From assembly GCF_024461735.1 (NCBI RefSeq), contig NZ_JANGAD010000005.1, positions 1 to 64,000 of the forward strand: DNA of 64,000 bases, read 5' to 3'. The notes beneath the pieces were generated by a model. That model was given only the letters and a program-made list of their open reading frames with translations. It was not told where the DNA came from and did no database searches. This document shows positions 36,008 to 46,104 of this stretch, in pieces (the first letter of the stretch is position 1; every line of letters begins with the position of its first letter). The position numbers were made by a program, and so were the translations under genes. Source of the stretch: Anaerotignum propionicum (GTDB lineage: Bacteria > Bacillota > Clostridia > Lachnospirales > Anaerotignaceae).

Positions 36008-36196
36008 ATGACTGAAAGCAAATGGTTGACACTGGTTGAAATATGCGATTATTTAAAAGTGAGCCGTGAGACCATATTAAATTGGATAAATAAGAAAAAT
36101 ATGCCCGCACATAAAGTAGGTAGACTTTGGCGATTTGATGTTACTGAGGTGGATCAATGGATAAAATCTGGCGGTGCAGCTGAAGAAAGAAACTAA
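36008..36196 (+). CDS. Excisionase/MerR-type helix-turn-helix regulator of the RM operon
   Basis: 62 aa from ATG 36008 with TTGGAGG upstream (the frame extends to 35954 without a site). One HTH_17-type domain: WLTLVEICDYLKVSRETILNWINKKNMPAHKVGRLWRFDVTEVDQWI, i.e. helix-turn-helix plus wing, the whole protein. Such small proteins bind DNA as regulators or recombination directionality factors. Its place 41 bases ahead of hsdM suggests control of RM expression, for example a delay of restriction on entry to a new host; this is inference. Confidence 0.8.
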   Translation: MTESKWLTLVEICDYLKVSRETILNWINKKNMPAHKVGRLWRFDVTEVDQWIKSGGAAEERN

Positions 36197-36237
36197 CTTT
36201 AGTGATTAACTAATAAACGAAGGGATAATGTGAGTAT

Positions 36238-38814
36238 ATGAACAAACAACAACTTGCGTCAAAAATATGGGAACAAGCTAATGCGATGCGTTCCAAAATT
36301 GAGGCAAATGATTATAAAGACTATATTTTAGGATTTATCTTTTACAAATACCTATCAGATAAAGAACTTAAGTTTTTAAAAGAGAATGACTTTACTGAAA
36401 ATGATATAAAAAATCTTGTGGAAGACGATGAAGAAACAGTAAAATTCATTCAAGACGGTATTGGCTATTTTATTAGCTATAAGGATTTATTCTCATCATG
36501 GATTTCGATGGGTAAAGATTTTGATATTTCTAATGTGCGTGATGCACTTTCGGCATTTAGTCGTTTAATAAATAAAACCCACAAAAAGGTGTTCGACGGT
36601 GTATTTTATACACTGCAAACAGGGCTTTCTAAACTTGGTGAAAGTGCGGCGGCTCAGACCAAGTCAGTTAGCGAGCTTATTCAGTTAATCAAAGATATTC
36701 CTATGGACGGTAAACAAGATTATGACGTTTTAGGGTTTATCTATGAATATCTAATTAGCATGTTTGCAGCAAATGCAGGCAAAAAAGCCGGTGAATTCTA
36801 CACCCCACATGAAGTTGCCGTTCTTATGGCGGAAATTGTTGCAGAAAATTTAAAAGACAAAAATGAAATTAAAATATATGACCCAACAAGCGGTTCTGGC
36901 TCATTGCTGATTAATATTGGTAAGGCAGTAGCGAAACATATTGAAAGCAAAGACAATATTCAATATTACGCACAGGAGCTAAAGCAAAACACATATAACC
37001 TTACTCGTATGAACTTGGTAATGCGTGGCATTATTCCAGATAACATTATCACAAGAAATGGCGATACCTTAGAAGAAGATTGGCCGTTTTTTGATGAAAA
37101 TGACCCTATTAATTCTTACGACCCGTTGTATGTGGATGCAGTAGTATCTAATCCTCCATACTCTCAAAAATGGGATCCTGCCAATAAAGAAACTGACCCA
37201 CGTTATGCAAGGTTTGGATTGGCACCAAAAACAAAGGCTGATTTTGCTTTCTTACTTCACGACCTATACCATGTAAAACCGCATGGCATCATGACCATTG
37301 TTCTTCCACACGGTGTTCTTTTCCGTGGCGGTGAAGAGGGTGAAATCCGTAAGAACTTAATTGAAAACAACCACATTGATGCCATTATCGGTCTTCCAGC
37401 TAATATTTTTTTTGGAACGGGCATTCCAACTATTATCATGGTACTAAAGCAAGAGCGTGATAGCAGTGACGTTTTAATTATTGATGCCTCAAAAGGATTT
37501 GTAAAAGAGGGCAAAAATAATAAACTACGTGCATCAGACATTAAAAAAATTGCAGATGCAGTATCGAAAAGAAAAAGCATTTCCAAATATGCAGCATTGG
37601 TTAGCCGTGACACAATCCGTAAAAATGAATACAACCTCAATATCCCAAGATATGTAGATTCCTTTGATGAGGGCGAAACATGGGATATTTATGCCTCTAT
37701 GTTTGGTGGTATTCCTATGGCTGAAATTGAAAGCTTACAAGAATATTGGGAGGCTTTCCCTACCCTTAAAGAAAGTATTTTTACAAAATCAGATACCCCT
37801 TATGTGGATATTTCGTGCGAAGATGTGAAAACAGCCATTACCAGCCATGCCGACGTGTTGGCACTGAAACAAAATTTTAATACTGCATTTGAAAGTCTAG
37901 CTCCTTTCTTGAAAGCTGAGTTGATTGAAAAAATGGAGTCCCTTGCCGTTTCAAAGCAAGAAGCTGTTTTGAGTGACGATATTTTTAAACGAGTTAAAAC
38001 CTTGCCTTTAATAGATAAGTATAAGGCGTATCAGCTTTTGGATGATGAATGGGTCAAGATTGCCGTTGACCTTGAAATTATTCAAACTGAGGGCTTTGCC
38101 GTTACAAAACAAGTTGACCCCAATATGGTCATTAAAAAGAAAGACGGAAAAGATACCGAAGTACAAGATGGATTTGTTGGTCATGTGATACCTTTTGAGT
38201 TAGTACAAGGCACATTGTTAAAAGAAGAAACTGACAAACTAAAGGCAGAAGAAAATAGGCTAAGTGAAATACTTTCAGAGTACGAAGAAAGCATCGACAG
38301 CCTAAGCGAAGAAGAAAAAGAAGGCGACTTTTTAAATGATGCCACTACTGCATTTGTGGCAAAAGGAGTTACTGCAAAGCTAAAAGAACTCCGCAGTGAT
38401 GGTATCACCGAAGAAACCAAAGCTCTATTTGAAACATTAACAAAAGTAGATAAACTGCTGAAAGAAGAAAAAGAACTAAAAGCAGCCGTAAAAAAGGATG
38501 CTGCTGCGTTGCATATTTTGACCAAGGAGACCATCGAAACCTTAACTGATGAGCAGGTATTGTGGCTACTGGAGCAAAAGTGGATTGTGCCATTGGTAGA
38601 TAGCCTATATGCTATGCCAAACACTGTCTTCAATGAGCTTGTGGGCAAGATACAAGCACTTGCAGACAAATACGAAACCACATATGAAGCAGTACAAACT
38701 CAGATAAAGCAGACAGAGGAGGCTCTTTGCGACTTAATCGACCAGCTTGAGGGAAATGAATTTGATATGAAAGGCTTAAGCGAGTTTAAGTCGCTCTTGA
38801 TGGGTGAGGAATAA
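36238..38814 (+). CDS. hsdM: Type I restriction-modification system DNA methyltransferase subunit
   Basis: 858 aa, longer than the usual 500-550. HsdM N-terminal helical domain (KIWEQANAMRSKI, ILGFIFYKYLS), SAM motif I DPTSGSGSLLI (from Asp215), catalytic motif IV NPPY (305-308) in SNPPYSQKWDP, and the N6-adenine methylase fold to about residue 520. The extra C-terminal 300 residues contain long charged helices (about 650-760, LKAEENRLSEILSEYEES and similar), a form known in a branch of HsdM. Methylates adenine in the site chosen by HsdS. The stop overlaps the hsdS start by one base (TAATG). Confidence 0.95.
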   Translation: MNKQQLASKIWEQANAMRSKIEANDYKDYILGFIFYKYLSDKELKFLKENDFTENDIKNLVEDDEETVKFIQDGIGYFISYKDLFSSWISMGKDFDISNVRDALSAFSRLINKTHKKVFDGVFYTLQTGLSKLGESAAAQTKSVSELIQLIKDIPMDGKQDYDVLGFIYEYLISMFAANAGKKAGEFYTPHEVAVLMAEIVAENLKDKNEIKIYDPTSGSGSLLINIGKAVAKHIESKDNIQYYAQELKQNTYNLTRMNLVMRGIIPDNIITRNGDTLEEDWPFFDENDPINSYDPLYVDAVVSNPPYSQKWDPANKETDPRYARFGLAPKTKADFAFLLHDLYHVKPHGIMTIVLPHGVLFRGGEEGEIRKNLIENNHIDAIIGLPANIFFGTGIPTIIMVLKQERDSSDVLIIDASKGFVKEGKNNKLRASDIKKIADAVSKRKSISKYAALVSRDTIRKNEYNLNIPRYVDSFDEGETWDIYASMFGGIPMAEIESLQEYWEAFPTLKESIFTKSDTPYVDISCEDVKTAITSHADVLALKQNFNTAFESLAPFLKAELIEKMESLAVSKQEAVLSDDIFKRVKTLPLIDKYKAYQLLDDEWVKIAVDLEIIQTEGFAVTKQVDPNMVIKKKDGKDTEVQDGFVGHVIPFELVQGTLLKEETDKLKAEENRLSEILSEYEESIDSLSEEEKEGDFLNDATTAFVAKGVTAKLKELRSDGITEETKALFETLTKVDKLLKEEKELKAAVKKDAAALHILTKETIETLTDEQVLWLLEQKWIVPLVDSLYAMPNTVFNELVGKIQALADKYETTYEAVQTQIKQTEEALCDLIDQLEGNEFDMKGLSEFKSLLMGEE

Positions 38815-40010
38815 TGAGCGAGAAAAAACAGCCTGATGTAAGATTTAAAGGGTTTTATGGAGATTGGGGTCAGAATGATTTGGAAGACAAAGTTACCTTT
38901 TATAGTGGGTTGACATATTCCCCATCAAATGTTGTTAAAGATGGCGGTACACTTGTACTTCGTTCTTCAAATGTTAAAAACGGAGAAATTGTTAACGCTG
39001 ACAATGTTTATGTTAATACAGACGTAGTAAATAGTCAAAATGTAGCCGTTGGAGACATTGTTGTTGTTGTGAGAAATGGTTCCAGATCTTTGATTGGTAA
39101 ACATGCACAGATAAAAAGTAAAATGGACAATACTGTTATAGGAGCTTTTATGACAGGTTTGCACTCAACACAACCGGGTTTCATAAATGCTTTATTGGAT
39201 ACAAATCAATTTAGTAAAGAAATAGAAAAAAACTTAGGTGCAACTATAAATCAAATAACCACTGGTGCATTTAGAAAGATGTCATTTTTCTTTGCAGACG
39301 ATGAAAATGAACAAGCCCAAATCAGTGAGTTTTTCAAAAACATTGACAATCTGATTGCATTAAACCAAAGCAAATATGACAAGTTGATTAGCATGAAAAA
39401 AGCCTGCCTTGAAAAGATGTTCCCTAAAGATGGAGCAGATACTCCTGAAATACGCTTCAAGGGGTTTAGTGGCAAATGGCAAGAATATAAATTATGTGAT
39501 TTGGCCGAATTTGTAAACGGAAGAGCCTATAAACAAGAAGAATTGTTAGATAAGGGAACGTATAAGGTTCTTCGTGTTGGAAATTTTTATACAAATGGTG
39601 CTTGGTACTATTCTAACCTAGAATTGGGTGATAAGTATTATGCTAAAAATGGTGACTTACTTTACACATGGTCAGCGACATTTGGACCTCATATATGGTA
39701 CGGAGATAAAGTGATATTCCATTATCATATTTGGAAAATAAATTTGTCGGATATGCTTGATAAGAATTTTGCTATTCACTTGCTTAATAATGACAGGGAC
39801 AAAATTACATCCGATAAAAATGGATCAACAATGGTTCATATTACGAAAAGTGGAATGGAAAATAAAATTATCAGCATACCAACGGTAGAAGAGCAGAAAG
39901 AGATTGCGAGATTATTGGATAACGTGGATAACCTCATTACCTTAGGAAAAATAGAGCTTGACAAACTAAAAAACATCAAAAAAGCCTTATTAGAAAAAAT
40001 GTTTATCTAA
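38814..40010 (+). CDS. hsdS: Type I restriction-modification specificity subunit
   Basis: 398 aa. Two target-recognition domains, each followed by a conserved helix: TRD1 about residues 20-165 then EQAQISEFFKNIDNLIALNQ, TRD2 about 220-360 then EEQKEIARLLDNVDNLITLG. The repeated motif (FF/LLDN.DNLI.L) and the closing KKA.LEKMF after each half show the internal duplication typical of HsdS. VRFKGF / IRFKGF starts each half. Recognition sequence cannot be predicted. Single copy with no inverted hsdS partner nearby, so no shuffling system is seen. Confidence 0.93.
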   Translation: MSEKKQPDVRFKGFYGDWGQNDLEDKVTFYSGLTYSPSNVVKDGGTLVLRSSNVKNGEIVNADNVYVNTDVVNSQNVAVGDIVVVVRNGSRSLIGKHAQIKSKMDNTVIGAFMTGLHSTQPGFINALLDTNQFSKEIEKNLGATINQITTGAFRKMSFFFADDENEQAQISEFFKNIDNLIALNQSKYDKLISMKKACLEKMFPKDGADTPEIRFKGFSGKWQEYKLCDLAEFVNGRAYKQEELLDKGTYKVLRVGNFYTNGAWYYSNLELGDKYYAKNGDLLYTWSATFGPHIWYGDKVIFHYHIWKINLSDMLDKNFAIHLLNNDRDKITSDKNGSTMVHITKSGMENKIISIPTVEEQKEIARLLDNVDNLITLGKIELDKLKNIKKALLEKMFI

Positions 40011-40043
40011 ATGGCTTATGATTCGTGTAAAGGAGCAATCATT

Positions 40044-43000
40044 ATGGCATTTAAAACCGAAAGAGAGTTTGAAGAAGCTCTTATCAAGGTGCTGTCTGAA
40101 AAAGGTTGGGAAAGTGAGGTTCTCAAAAACCCCACCGAAAAAGACCTGATACAAAACTGGGCAAACATCCTTTTTCATAACAACAGGGGCATCGATCGTC
40201 TGAATGATTGCCCTTTAACCGAAGGCGAAATGGGGCAAATTATCGAGCAGATTGTTGCCCTTAGAACACCTCTCAAGCTAAATGGATTTATCAACGGCAA
40301 AACTGTTTCCGTTGTTCGTGATAATCCAGAAGATACCTTGCATTTTGGCAAGGAAGTCAGCCTTAAAATATACGACCGCCTTGAAATTGCCGCAGGGCAA
40401 AGCCGTTATCAGATTGTACAGCAGCCCAAATTCACAAGCAAGTCAAAAATTCTAAATGACCGCCGTGGGGATTTGATGCTACTAATCAATGGTATGCCAG
40501 TCATTCATATTGAGCTAAAACGCAGCGGCATTCCTGTCAGTCAAGCTTATAATCAAGTGGAAAAGTACGCTTATGAAGGTATTTTTAGCGGCTTATTTTC
40601 CCTTGTGCAAGTGTTTGCTTGTATGACACCAGAGGAAACAAAGTATTTTGCAAACCCAGGCCCCGATGGGAAATTTAATATTGACTACTATTTCAACTGG
40701 GCAGATTTTAATAACGAGCCACTCAACAACTGGAAAGACATTGCCTCTTTTCTGCTGTCTATCCCTATGGCACATCAGCTGATTGGGTTTTATACTGTTG
40801 CTGATGATTCCGACGGGGTGCTAAAAGTTATGCGTAGTTATCAATATTATGCCGCCAACGCTATTTCCGACAAGGTTTCTAAAACTGTATGGAAAGATAA
40901 TTTACAGCGTGGGGGCTATATTTGGCATACCACAGGCTCCGGTAAAACGATGACTAGCTTTAAATCCGCACAGCTGATTGCAAACTCTAAAGATGCGGAT
41001 AAGGTTCTGTTTCTTATGGATAGAATTGAACTTGGTACGCAATCATTAAAAGAATACCGTGGGTTTGCCGATGAAAACGAATCAGTGCAAGCGACAGAAA
41101 ATACTGCTATGCTTGTGACTAAACTAAAAAGTAATGACCCCGCAAACACATTGATTGTTACCTCTATTCAAAAGATGAGTAATATCACAGAAGAGGCAGG
41201 GTTAAATGAAAGCGACCTTGCAATCATGAATGCAAAACGTATTGTTTTTATTGTGGACGAGTGTCATCGTTCTACTTTTGGTGATATGCTAAAAGTTATA
41301 AAAGAAACATTCCCAGGAGCACTTTTCTTTGGGTTTACAGGCACCCCTATACATGATGAAAACCAGAAAAAGCTGAACACAACCACCGACGTGTTTGGTG
41401 ATGAATTGCATAGATATAGTATTGCCGATGGCATCCGTGATAAAAACGTATTGGGATTTGACACCTACAAGGTTTTAACCTTTAAAGATAAGGATATAAG
41501 GCGTGCCGTTGCACTGGAAAAAGCAAAGGCACTCAGCGAGGAGGATGCTATTTCAGACCCTGATAAAAGCAAAATCTACTACAAGTTTATGGATGCAACA
41601 AAAGTGAAAATGGCTGGATATCAAGGTGAAAATGGCACGTATGTAAAAGGTATTGAGGACTATATTCCCTCTTCGCAATACAGAACTTTAGAGCATCAAA
41701 ACAAAGTTGTGGAAGATATTTGTGCTAACTGGGTGACTTTAAGCCACAATAATAAGTTTCATGCAATTTTTGCAACAAGCAGTATTCCAGAAGCGATTAC
41801 ATATTACCGCTTAATAAAAGAAGCAAAACCTGATTTAAAGGTAACTTGCTTGTTTGATCCAAACATCGACAATGACGGCGGTCATGCTGTAAAAGAAGAT
41901 GGTCTTGTGGAGATTTTGGAAGACTACAACAAACGTTATGGACAAGAGTTCACAATGGCGTCTTTTGGTATCTTTAAAAAAGACGTAGCTGCACGTCTTG
42001 CCCATAAAGTGCAATATAAAGTGGTCGAGCGTACTCCAGAAAAGCAAATTGAATTGTTAATTGTGGTCGACCAGATGTTAACAGGGTTTGACTCCAAGTG
42101 GATCAACACTCTCTATATGGATAAGAAAATGCAGTATGAAAGCATCATTCAAGCATTTTCAAGAACAAATCGCCTTTTCGGTCCTGATAAGCCATTTGGT
42201 ACAATTCGTTATTACCGTAAACCTCATACTATGGAGCAAAATATCGAGGCTGCTGTAAAACTGTATTCTGGTGATAAACCTATCGGCTTGTTCGTTCCTA
42301 AGTTAGAGCAAAATTTGAATAAGATGAATGCAGTATTCGAGGAAATAGCAGAGCTATTTAAGAACGCTGGTATTTCAGGCTTTGAAAAACTACCGGTGGA
42401 TTCCTCTGAATGTGGTAAGTTCGCTTCACTTTTCAAAGAACTTAATGATCATTTGGAAGCTGCTACTATTCAAGGGTTCAGTTTCAAAAAATTAGAATAT
42501 GAGTTTTCTTATGGGCAAGAAGCCCCAAACACAATTGTAACTGTGGCATTTGATGAGACCACATATTTAGCATTAGCACTTCGTTATAAAGAACTTTTTA
42601 GTGGTAACGATGGTGACGGTGGTTCTTCTGTTGATGATGCCCCATATGACTTAGTTGGCTATTTAACAGAAATAGACACAGGAGTAATTGATGCAAGTTA
42701 TATGAACTCTCGTTTTGAAAAGTATTTAAAATTGATTCACGGAGAGGGCAGTTCTAAAGAATTGATTGATGGAGCATTAAATGATTTGCATAAATCATTT
42801 GCCGCCTTAACCCAAGAGGAACAGAAATATGCTAATATTTTTCTCCATGATATTCAAAGTGGTAATGTTGCAGTTGAACCTGAGAAAACACTGCGTGATT
42901 ACATTACAGAGTATCAATATAAAGCAAAAAATGACCAGATACATGGATTGGCAGCAATCTTAGGGATAGATCAAACGTTGCTCAGAACTTTTATGGATTT

Positions 43001-43199
43001 AAAAGTAACCGAGACCAACATAAACGAATTTGGACGCTTTGACGAACTCAAAAATACAGTAGATAAAGCGAGAGCAAAAGCTTATTTTGAGAAAGTGGAG
43101 AATACCACAATACCTGCATTTAAGGTGAACATAAAAGTAGATGCGCTGTTACGTAGGTTTATTATAGGTGGTGGGTATGAGGTAGAGGAATATGAGTAA
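40044..43199 (+). CDS. hsdR: Type I restriction endonuclease subunit
   Basis: 1,051 aa from ATG 40044 (AAGGAGC upstream; ATG 40011 directly follows the hsdS stop and would add 11 residues). Nuclease domain with Asp143 and Glu157-x-Lys159 (HIELKRSG), helicase motif I TTGSGKT (residues 296-302), motif II DECH (405-408), motif III GFTGTPI, motif VI QAFSRTNR, and a C-terminal HsdS-binding helical region. It translocates DNA and cuts at unmethylated targets. Its last 8 bases overlap the start of a HerA-like ATPase gene, so that gene belongs to the operon. Confidence 0.95.
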   Translation: MAFKTEREFEEALIKVLSEKGWESEVLKNPTEKDLIQNWANILFHNNRGIDRLNDCPLTEGEMGQIIEQIVALRTPLKLNGFINGKTVSVVRDNPEDTLHFGKEVSLKIYDRLEIAAGQSRYQIVQQPKFTSKSKILNDRRGDLMLLINGMPVIHIELKRSGIPVSQAYNQVEKYAYEGIFSGLFSLVQVFACMTPEETKYFANPGPDGKFNIDYYFNWADFNNEPLNNWKDIASFLLSIPMAHQLIGFYTVADDSDGVLKVMRSYQYYAANAISDKVSKTVWKDNLQRGGYIWHTTGSGKTMTSFKSAQLIANSKDADKVLFLMDRIELGTQSLKEYRGFADENESVQATENTAMLVTKLKSNDPANTLIVTSIQKMSNITEEAGLNESDLAIMNAKRIVFIVDECHRSTFGDMLKVIKETFPGALFFGFTGTPIHDENQKKLNTTTDVFGDELHRYSIADGIRDKNVLGFDTYKVLTFKDKDIRRAVALEKAKALSEEDAISDPDKSKIYYKFMDATKVKMAGYQGENGTYVKGIEDYIPSSQYRTLEHQNKVVEDICANWVTLSHNNKFHAIFATSSIPEAITYYRLIKEAKPDLKVTCLFDPNIDNDGGHAVKEDGLVEILEDYNKRYGQEFTMASFGIFKKDVAARLAHKVQYKVVERTPEKQIELLIVVDQMLTGFDSKWINTLYMDKKMQYESIIQAFSRTNRLFGPDKPFGTIRYYRKPHTMEQNIEAAVKLYSGDKPIGLFVPKLEQNLNKMNAVFEEIAELFKNAGISGFEKLPVDSSECGKFASLFKELNDHLEAATIQGFSFKKLEYEFSYGQEAPNTIVTVAFDETTYLALALRYKELFSGNDGDGGSSVDDAPYDLVGYLTEIDTGVIDASYMNSRFEKYLKLIHGEGSSKELIDGALNDLHKSFAALTQEEQKYANIFLHDIQSGNVAVEPEKTLRDYITEYQYKAKNDQIHGLAAILGIDQTLLRTFMDLKVTETNINEFGRFDELKNTVDKARAKAYFEKVENTTIPAFKVNIKVDALLRRFIIGGGYEVEEYE

Positions 43200-45306
43200 A
43201 AGATATAGACTAATATTAATGATTATTTCGACCGTTTTGTTAACTGGGGTTGGATTTTATGCGGAAAAGAATTTTTCTTTTATTTTAAATCAATTTTGGT
43301 TTGCATCGGGTTTATTGCTTCTTGTATTACTCTCTTTAATAGATCAACCACACTTTTCTAAAGATGCAAACATTTTTGTTAATGGTATTACAGCAGCTTT
43401 ATCATTACTGCTATTGGGTTCTGAGCAACACGATGTGTTGTTTTGGGTATTCTTATACTATACGGCATATTTAATAATTAGCAGTTATATTTTGATGTGG
43501 AAAAGAAACAATCCACTACATATTGAAGGAAAAACTGTACAATTTTTTTCTAGATTAAATAGGCAAATTGGAAAACCTGAGGTAATCTTTTCTGCATTCT
43601 TTTTATGGGGAGCCGTTAAACAATATACATTAAATTCATATCAATTCAATTCTTTGCTATGGTTTTGGGCAATATTTATGCTGTTAAACATCCCACAAGT
43701 TGCTATAACAATAGAAAGTTTATTTGATAAAAAATCCTTTATTGATTCTGACAGTGCTATTGGCAAGATTTTCGGTGTTCAATCCAAAAATACATTTCTT
43801 GTGAAACTGCTACCTGACAGGAAAGAAGTTTTAAATCGATTTGACTTAGTTGAATTTCAATATATAATTGACAATAAGCAAAGAAAAGGCATTATTGTTG
43901 ACGTCTATTTATTAAATCAAGAGCAATGGGTAAAAGTACTTTGTACTAATGAAATTGATATCGTTTGTTGCAATTCTCGTGAGAAATATGAAGCCGATAT
44001 CGTATACAAGTTAAACGAGGCTACAGAAAATGATTTCATAAAAAAATTTGTAGGAATTGTTTGTGAAAATACAGTTATTGAAAAAATTCAATTTGTATAT
44101 AACTCAAAAATTGAAATTTTTAGTGGTACGTTAATTGAAGTGAAAGTGAGTTCGCATAAAATTCTTTACCAAATAGTCCAAGGTGTAATCCGAGTAGAGC
44201 AACTAGAAAGTAAAAACGAAACGGGTTTAATAGTTGCCGAAGCTATCCAACTAGGTGAATGGAATAGTACACGTTCCTGCTTTGAAAAATTCGGTTGGGT
44301 TCCTGAGATTAATACCCCGGTTTTTATTGCTGAAACTATTACTAAGCCAGTAACAGGCGAAAATGAACTCGAGGTTGGGGTTATACCTGGTACTAACTAT
44401 CCTGCCATATTAAATCTTGAGACAGCGGTGACACATCACACAGCTGTTTTGGGTATTACCGGTTCTGGAAAATCTGTTTTTACAAGAAATTTAACTAACG
44501 AGATTTCAAAATCAGGAACAAAAGTTATTGTAATTGATCTGACTGGCGAGTATCGAATGAAATACAAAGATATTACAGTTATTATTAACGACGAAAATGA
44601 GAAAATAGCATTTAATGCGTTAGAAGCTTTAGCTGTTGAAAAAGCCCAATTTGCAAATAAACAGGATTGTGAAAAAATAAAAAATCTGGAAAAAGCTATT
44701 AGAAACACTTTTGGGACAGCAATAAAAAGCTTTTTGGAAAGTGATTCTAATATATCAGTTTTTGAATTATCCGATATCTCAAATAACGCTGATAATTTGG
44801 AGTATGTAAGATGGTTCTTTACAACCTTATTCTTTATTGCAAAAAACAGAAAAAACTATGGGAAAAAGATATGTGTAGTATTAGAGGAAGCTCACACTTT
44901 AATTCCAGAATGGAATTTTGCAGGTTCTTCAGATAAAGGTAGTCAAGCTACCGTTAATAGCATAGCGCAAATAGCACTGCAGGGAAGAAAGTACAATATC
45001 GGCTTCATAGCTATTGCTCAAAGAACAGCGAATGTATCTAAAACTGTTTTAACTCAATGTAACACAGTTGTTGTTTTTCAAGAGTTAGATAAAACAACAA
45101 ATGACTTTTTGGGTAATTACTTAGGTAAGGAATTTTTAGATGCTTTGCCTAATTTGAAATTCAGAACTGCCATTGCTGTTGGTAAAGCCTTCAAGTCTTC
45201 TGTGCCAATGATTTTTGAGGTTCCTTTTATTGAGGAAAAAGATTATGCGGAAAATGCAAGGCCTTTTGATACTACTGAGGATTTTGAAGGTGCTAAATGT
45301 AACTAA
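43192..45306 (+). CDS. Membrane-anchored HerA/DUF87-like ATPase
   Basis: 704 aa. The N-terminal 190 residues contain several hydrophobic helices (about 7-24, 32-48, 60-75, 82-100, 125-142, 150-170). A central beta-rich region follows, then a HerA-type ATPase: Walker A GITGSGKS (421-428) in AVLGITGSGKSVFTRNL, Walker B ending LEEAHTLIPEW (Glu565-Glu566), and the sensor-like LQGRKYNIGFIAIAQRT and QCNTVVVFQELDKTTNDFL. HerA ATPases are hexameric DNA pumps that work with NurA, SIR2 or other nucleases in repair and phage defence. The 8-base overlap with hsdR and the SbcD-like remnant downstream suggest a combined defence operon. Membrane helices are unusual for HerA. Confidence 0.85.
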   Translation: MSKRYRLILMIISTVLLTGVGFYAEKNFSFILNQFWFASGLLLLVLLSLIDQPHFSKDANIFVNGITAALSLLLLGSEQHDVLFWVFLYYTAYLIISSYILMWKRNNPLHIEGKTVQFFSRLNRQIGKPEVIFSAFFLWGAVKQYTLNSYQFNSLLWFWAIFMLLNIPQVAITIESLFDKKSFIDSDSAIGKIFGVQSKNTFLVKLLPDRKEVLNRFDLVEFQYIIDNKQRKGIIVDVYLLNQEQWVKVLCTNEIDIVCCNSREKYEADIVYKLNEATENDFIKKFVGIVCENTVIEKIQFVYNSKIEIFSGTLIEVKVSSHKILYQIVQGVIRVEQLESKNETGLIVAEAIQLGEWNSTRSCFEKFGWVPEINTPVFIAETITKPVTGENELEVGVIPGTNYPAILNLETAVTHHTAVLGITGSGKSVFTRNLTNEISKSGTKVIVIDLTGEYRMKYKDITVIINDENEKIAFNALEALAVEKAQFANKQDCEKIKNLEKAIRNTFGTAIKSFLESDSNISVFELSDISNNADNLEYVRWFFTTLFFIAKNRKNYGKKICVVLEEAHTLIPEWNFAGSSDKGSQATVNSIAQIALQGRKYNIGFIAIAQRTANVSKTVLTQCNTVVVFQELDKTTNDFLGNYLGKEFLDALPNLKFRTAIAVGKAFKSSVPMIFEVPFIEEKDYAENARPFDTTEDFEGAKCN

Positions 45307-45371
45307 TCCATCTTTCCGATCTTCATATAGGTAAACGTGCCAATGAGTTCTCAATGCTTGAGGATCAATGA
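45297..45371 (+). pseudogene. SbcD-like metallophosphoesterase, start only
   Basis: Reads LIHLSDLHIGKRANEFSMLEDQ then TGA. The SDLHIG motif is the metal-binding start of SbcD/Mre11-type calcineurin-like nucleases. The expected initiator ATG (45297) is followed by TAA at codon 2, and after 23 codons homology ends. The gene is thus cut to its first motif. An intact version probably was the nuclease partner of the HerA ATPase. Confidence 0.7.
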
Positions 45372-45374
45372 CCC

Positions 45375-45546
45375 GGAAATTCTTGGAATTATTGTCTCGG
45401 ACTCGGTTTTTGATGATAGCGAAAAAGAATTTATAAACCATATGGTTGAAAGATGCAATATGGATTCGGGATTGGTTGATAAAATGAATGATCTCCTAAA
45501 TGTGTACTCTAATGTATATCAAGAGATAGAGGTTGTTGTTTTATAA
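45375..45546 (+). pseudogene. C-terminal fragment of an unrecognised protein
   Basis: About 57 codons (PEILGIIVSDSVFDDSEKEF, then IEVVVL at the end), in a different frame from the SbcD-like start. Acidic and helical. It may be the end of a second gene joined by a deletion to the phosphoesterase start. Family not recognised. Confidence 0.35.
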
Positions 45547-45691
45547 AGTGTATTTGCATATTTTAGGTGGACTTCACTTTTTTTGGCAAGGTGGATATGT
45601 TTGGTCAGAAATAATTGATATGTTTTCACAAACGGACGAGAGGATATGACGTACATCCTGTCCTCTCAATCCCCGTTGAAACGATAGCATT

Positions 45692-45918
45692 GATTACAAG
45701 GACGGACAAGTAAGAAGCTTGGATGGCTTGGAATATAGGCTTTCCGAGGTTTTCAATAAGGATTTTTTTGTGGTATGAATCCTGAGGATTCCTTGAAAAT
45801 TCGACTGTTGGAAACGGGTCAATCCTTAGGGTTGAGAGGACAAATTAGCTTTAGGTAGGTTGAGAAGATAGAATTGTTTTTTACACAAAATGATAAGGTA
45901 AAGTTTGAAGAACGCTAG
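45692..45918 (+). pseudogene. Unrecognised gene fragment with frameshift and stop
   Basis: Codes for DYKDGQVRSLDGLEYRLSEV, then after a frameshift near 45778 NPEDSLKIRLLETGQSLGLR and after a TAG VEKIELFFTQNDKVKFEER. Codon pattern and composition look protein-coding. Family unknown. It is followed by a good terminator, as for a real 3' end. Confidence 0.4.
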
Positions 45919-45952
45919 GATTAGTCTGAAATAGACTAATCTTGACGTTTTT
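45911..45952 (+). terminator. Terminator hairpin
   Basis: Stem GGATTAGTCT / AGACTAATCT with loop GAAAT, extended by ACG/CGT pairs, then seven T. It overlaps the stop of the preceding fragment. Confidence 0.8.
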
Positions 45953-46104
45953 TTATATTTGTGGAAATATTTTGAAAAAAGATGTATAATTATAGGTGTA
46001 TTTTGGATTATACTGGTTGGATTCAGAGAAGTTTTGAGAACAGTAAAGGGGAGTAAATAAAGTTAGCGGGTTTTTGAAGTATACGAATTATCCCAATTGC
46101 TGGG

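Noticed and set aside
38181..38681. 166-codon minus-strand frame inside hsdM
   Set aside because: Ser-rich antisense image of the charged coiled coil of HsdM.
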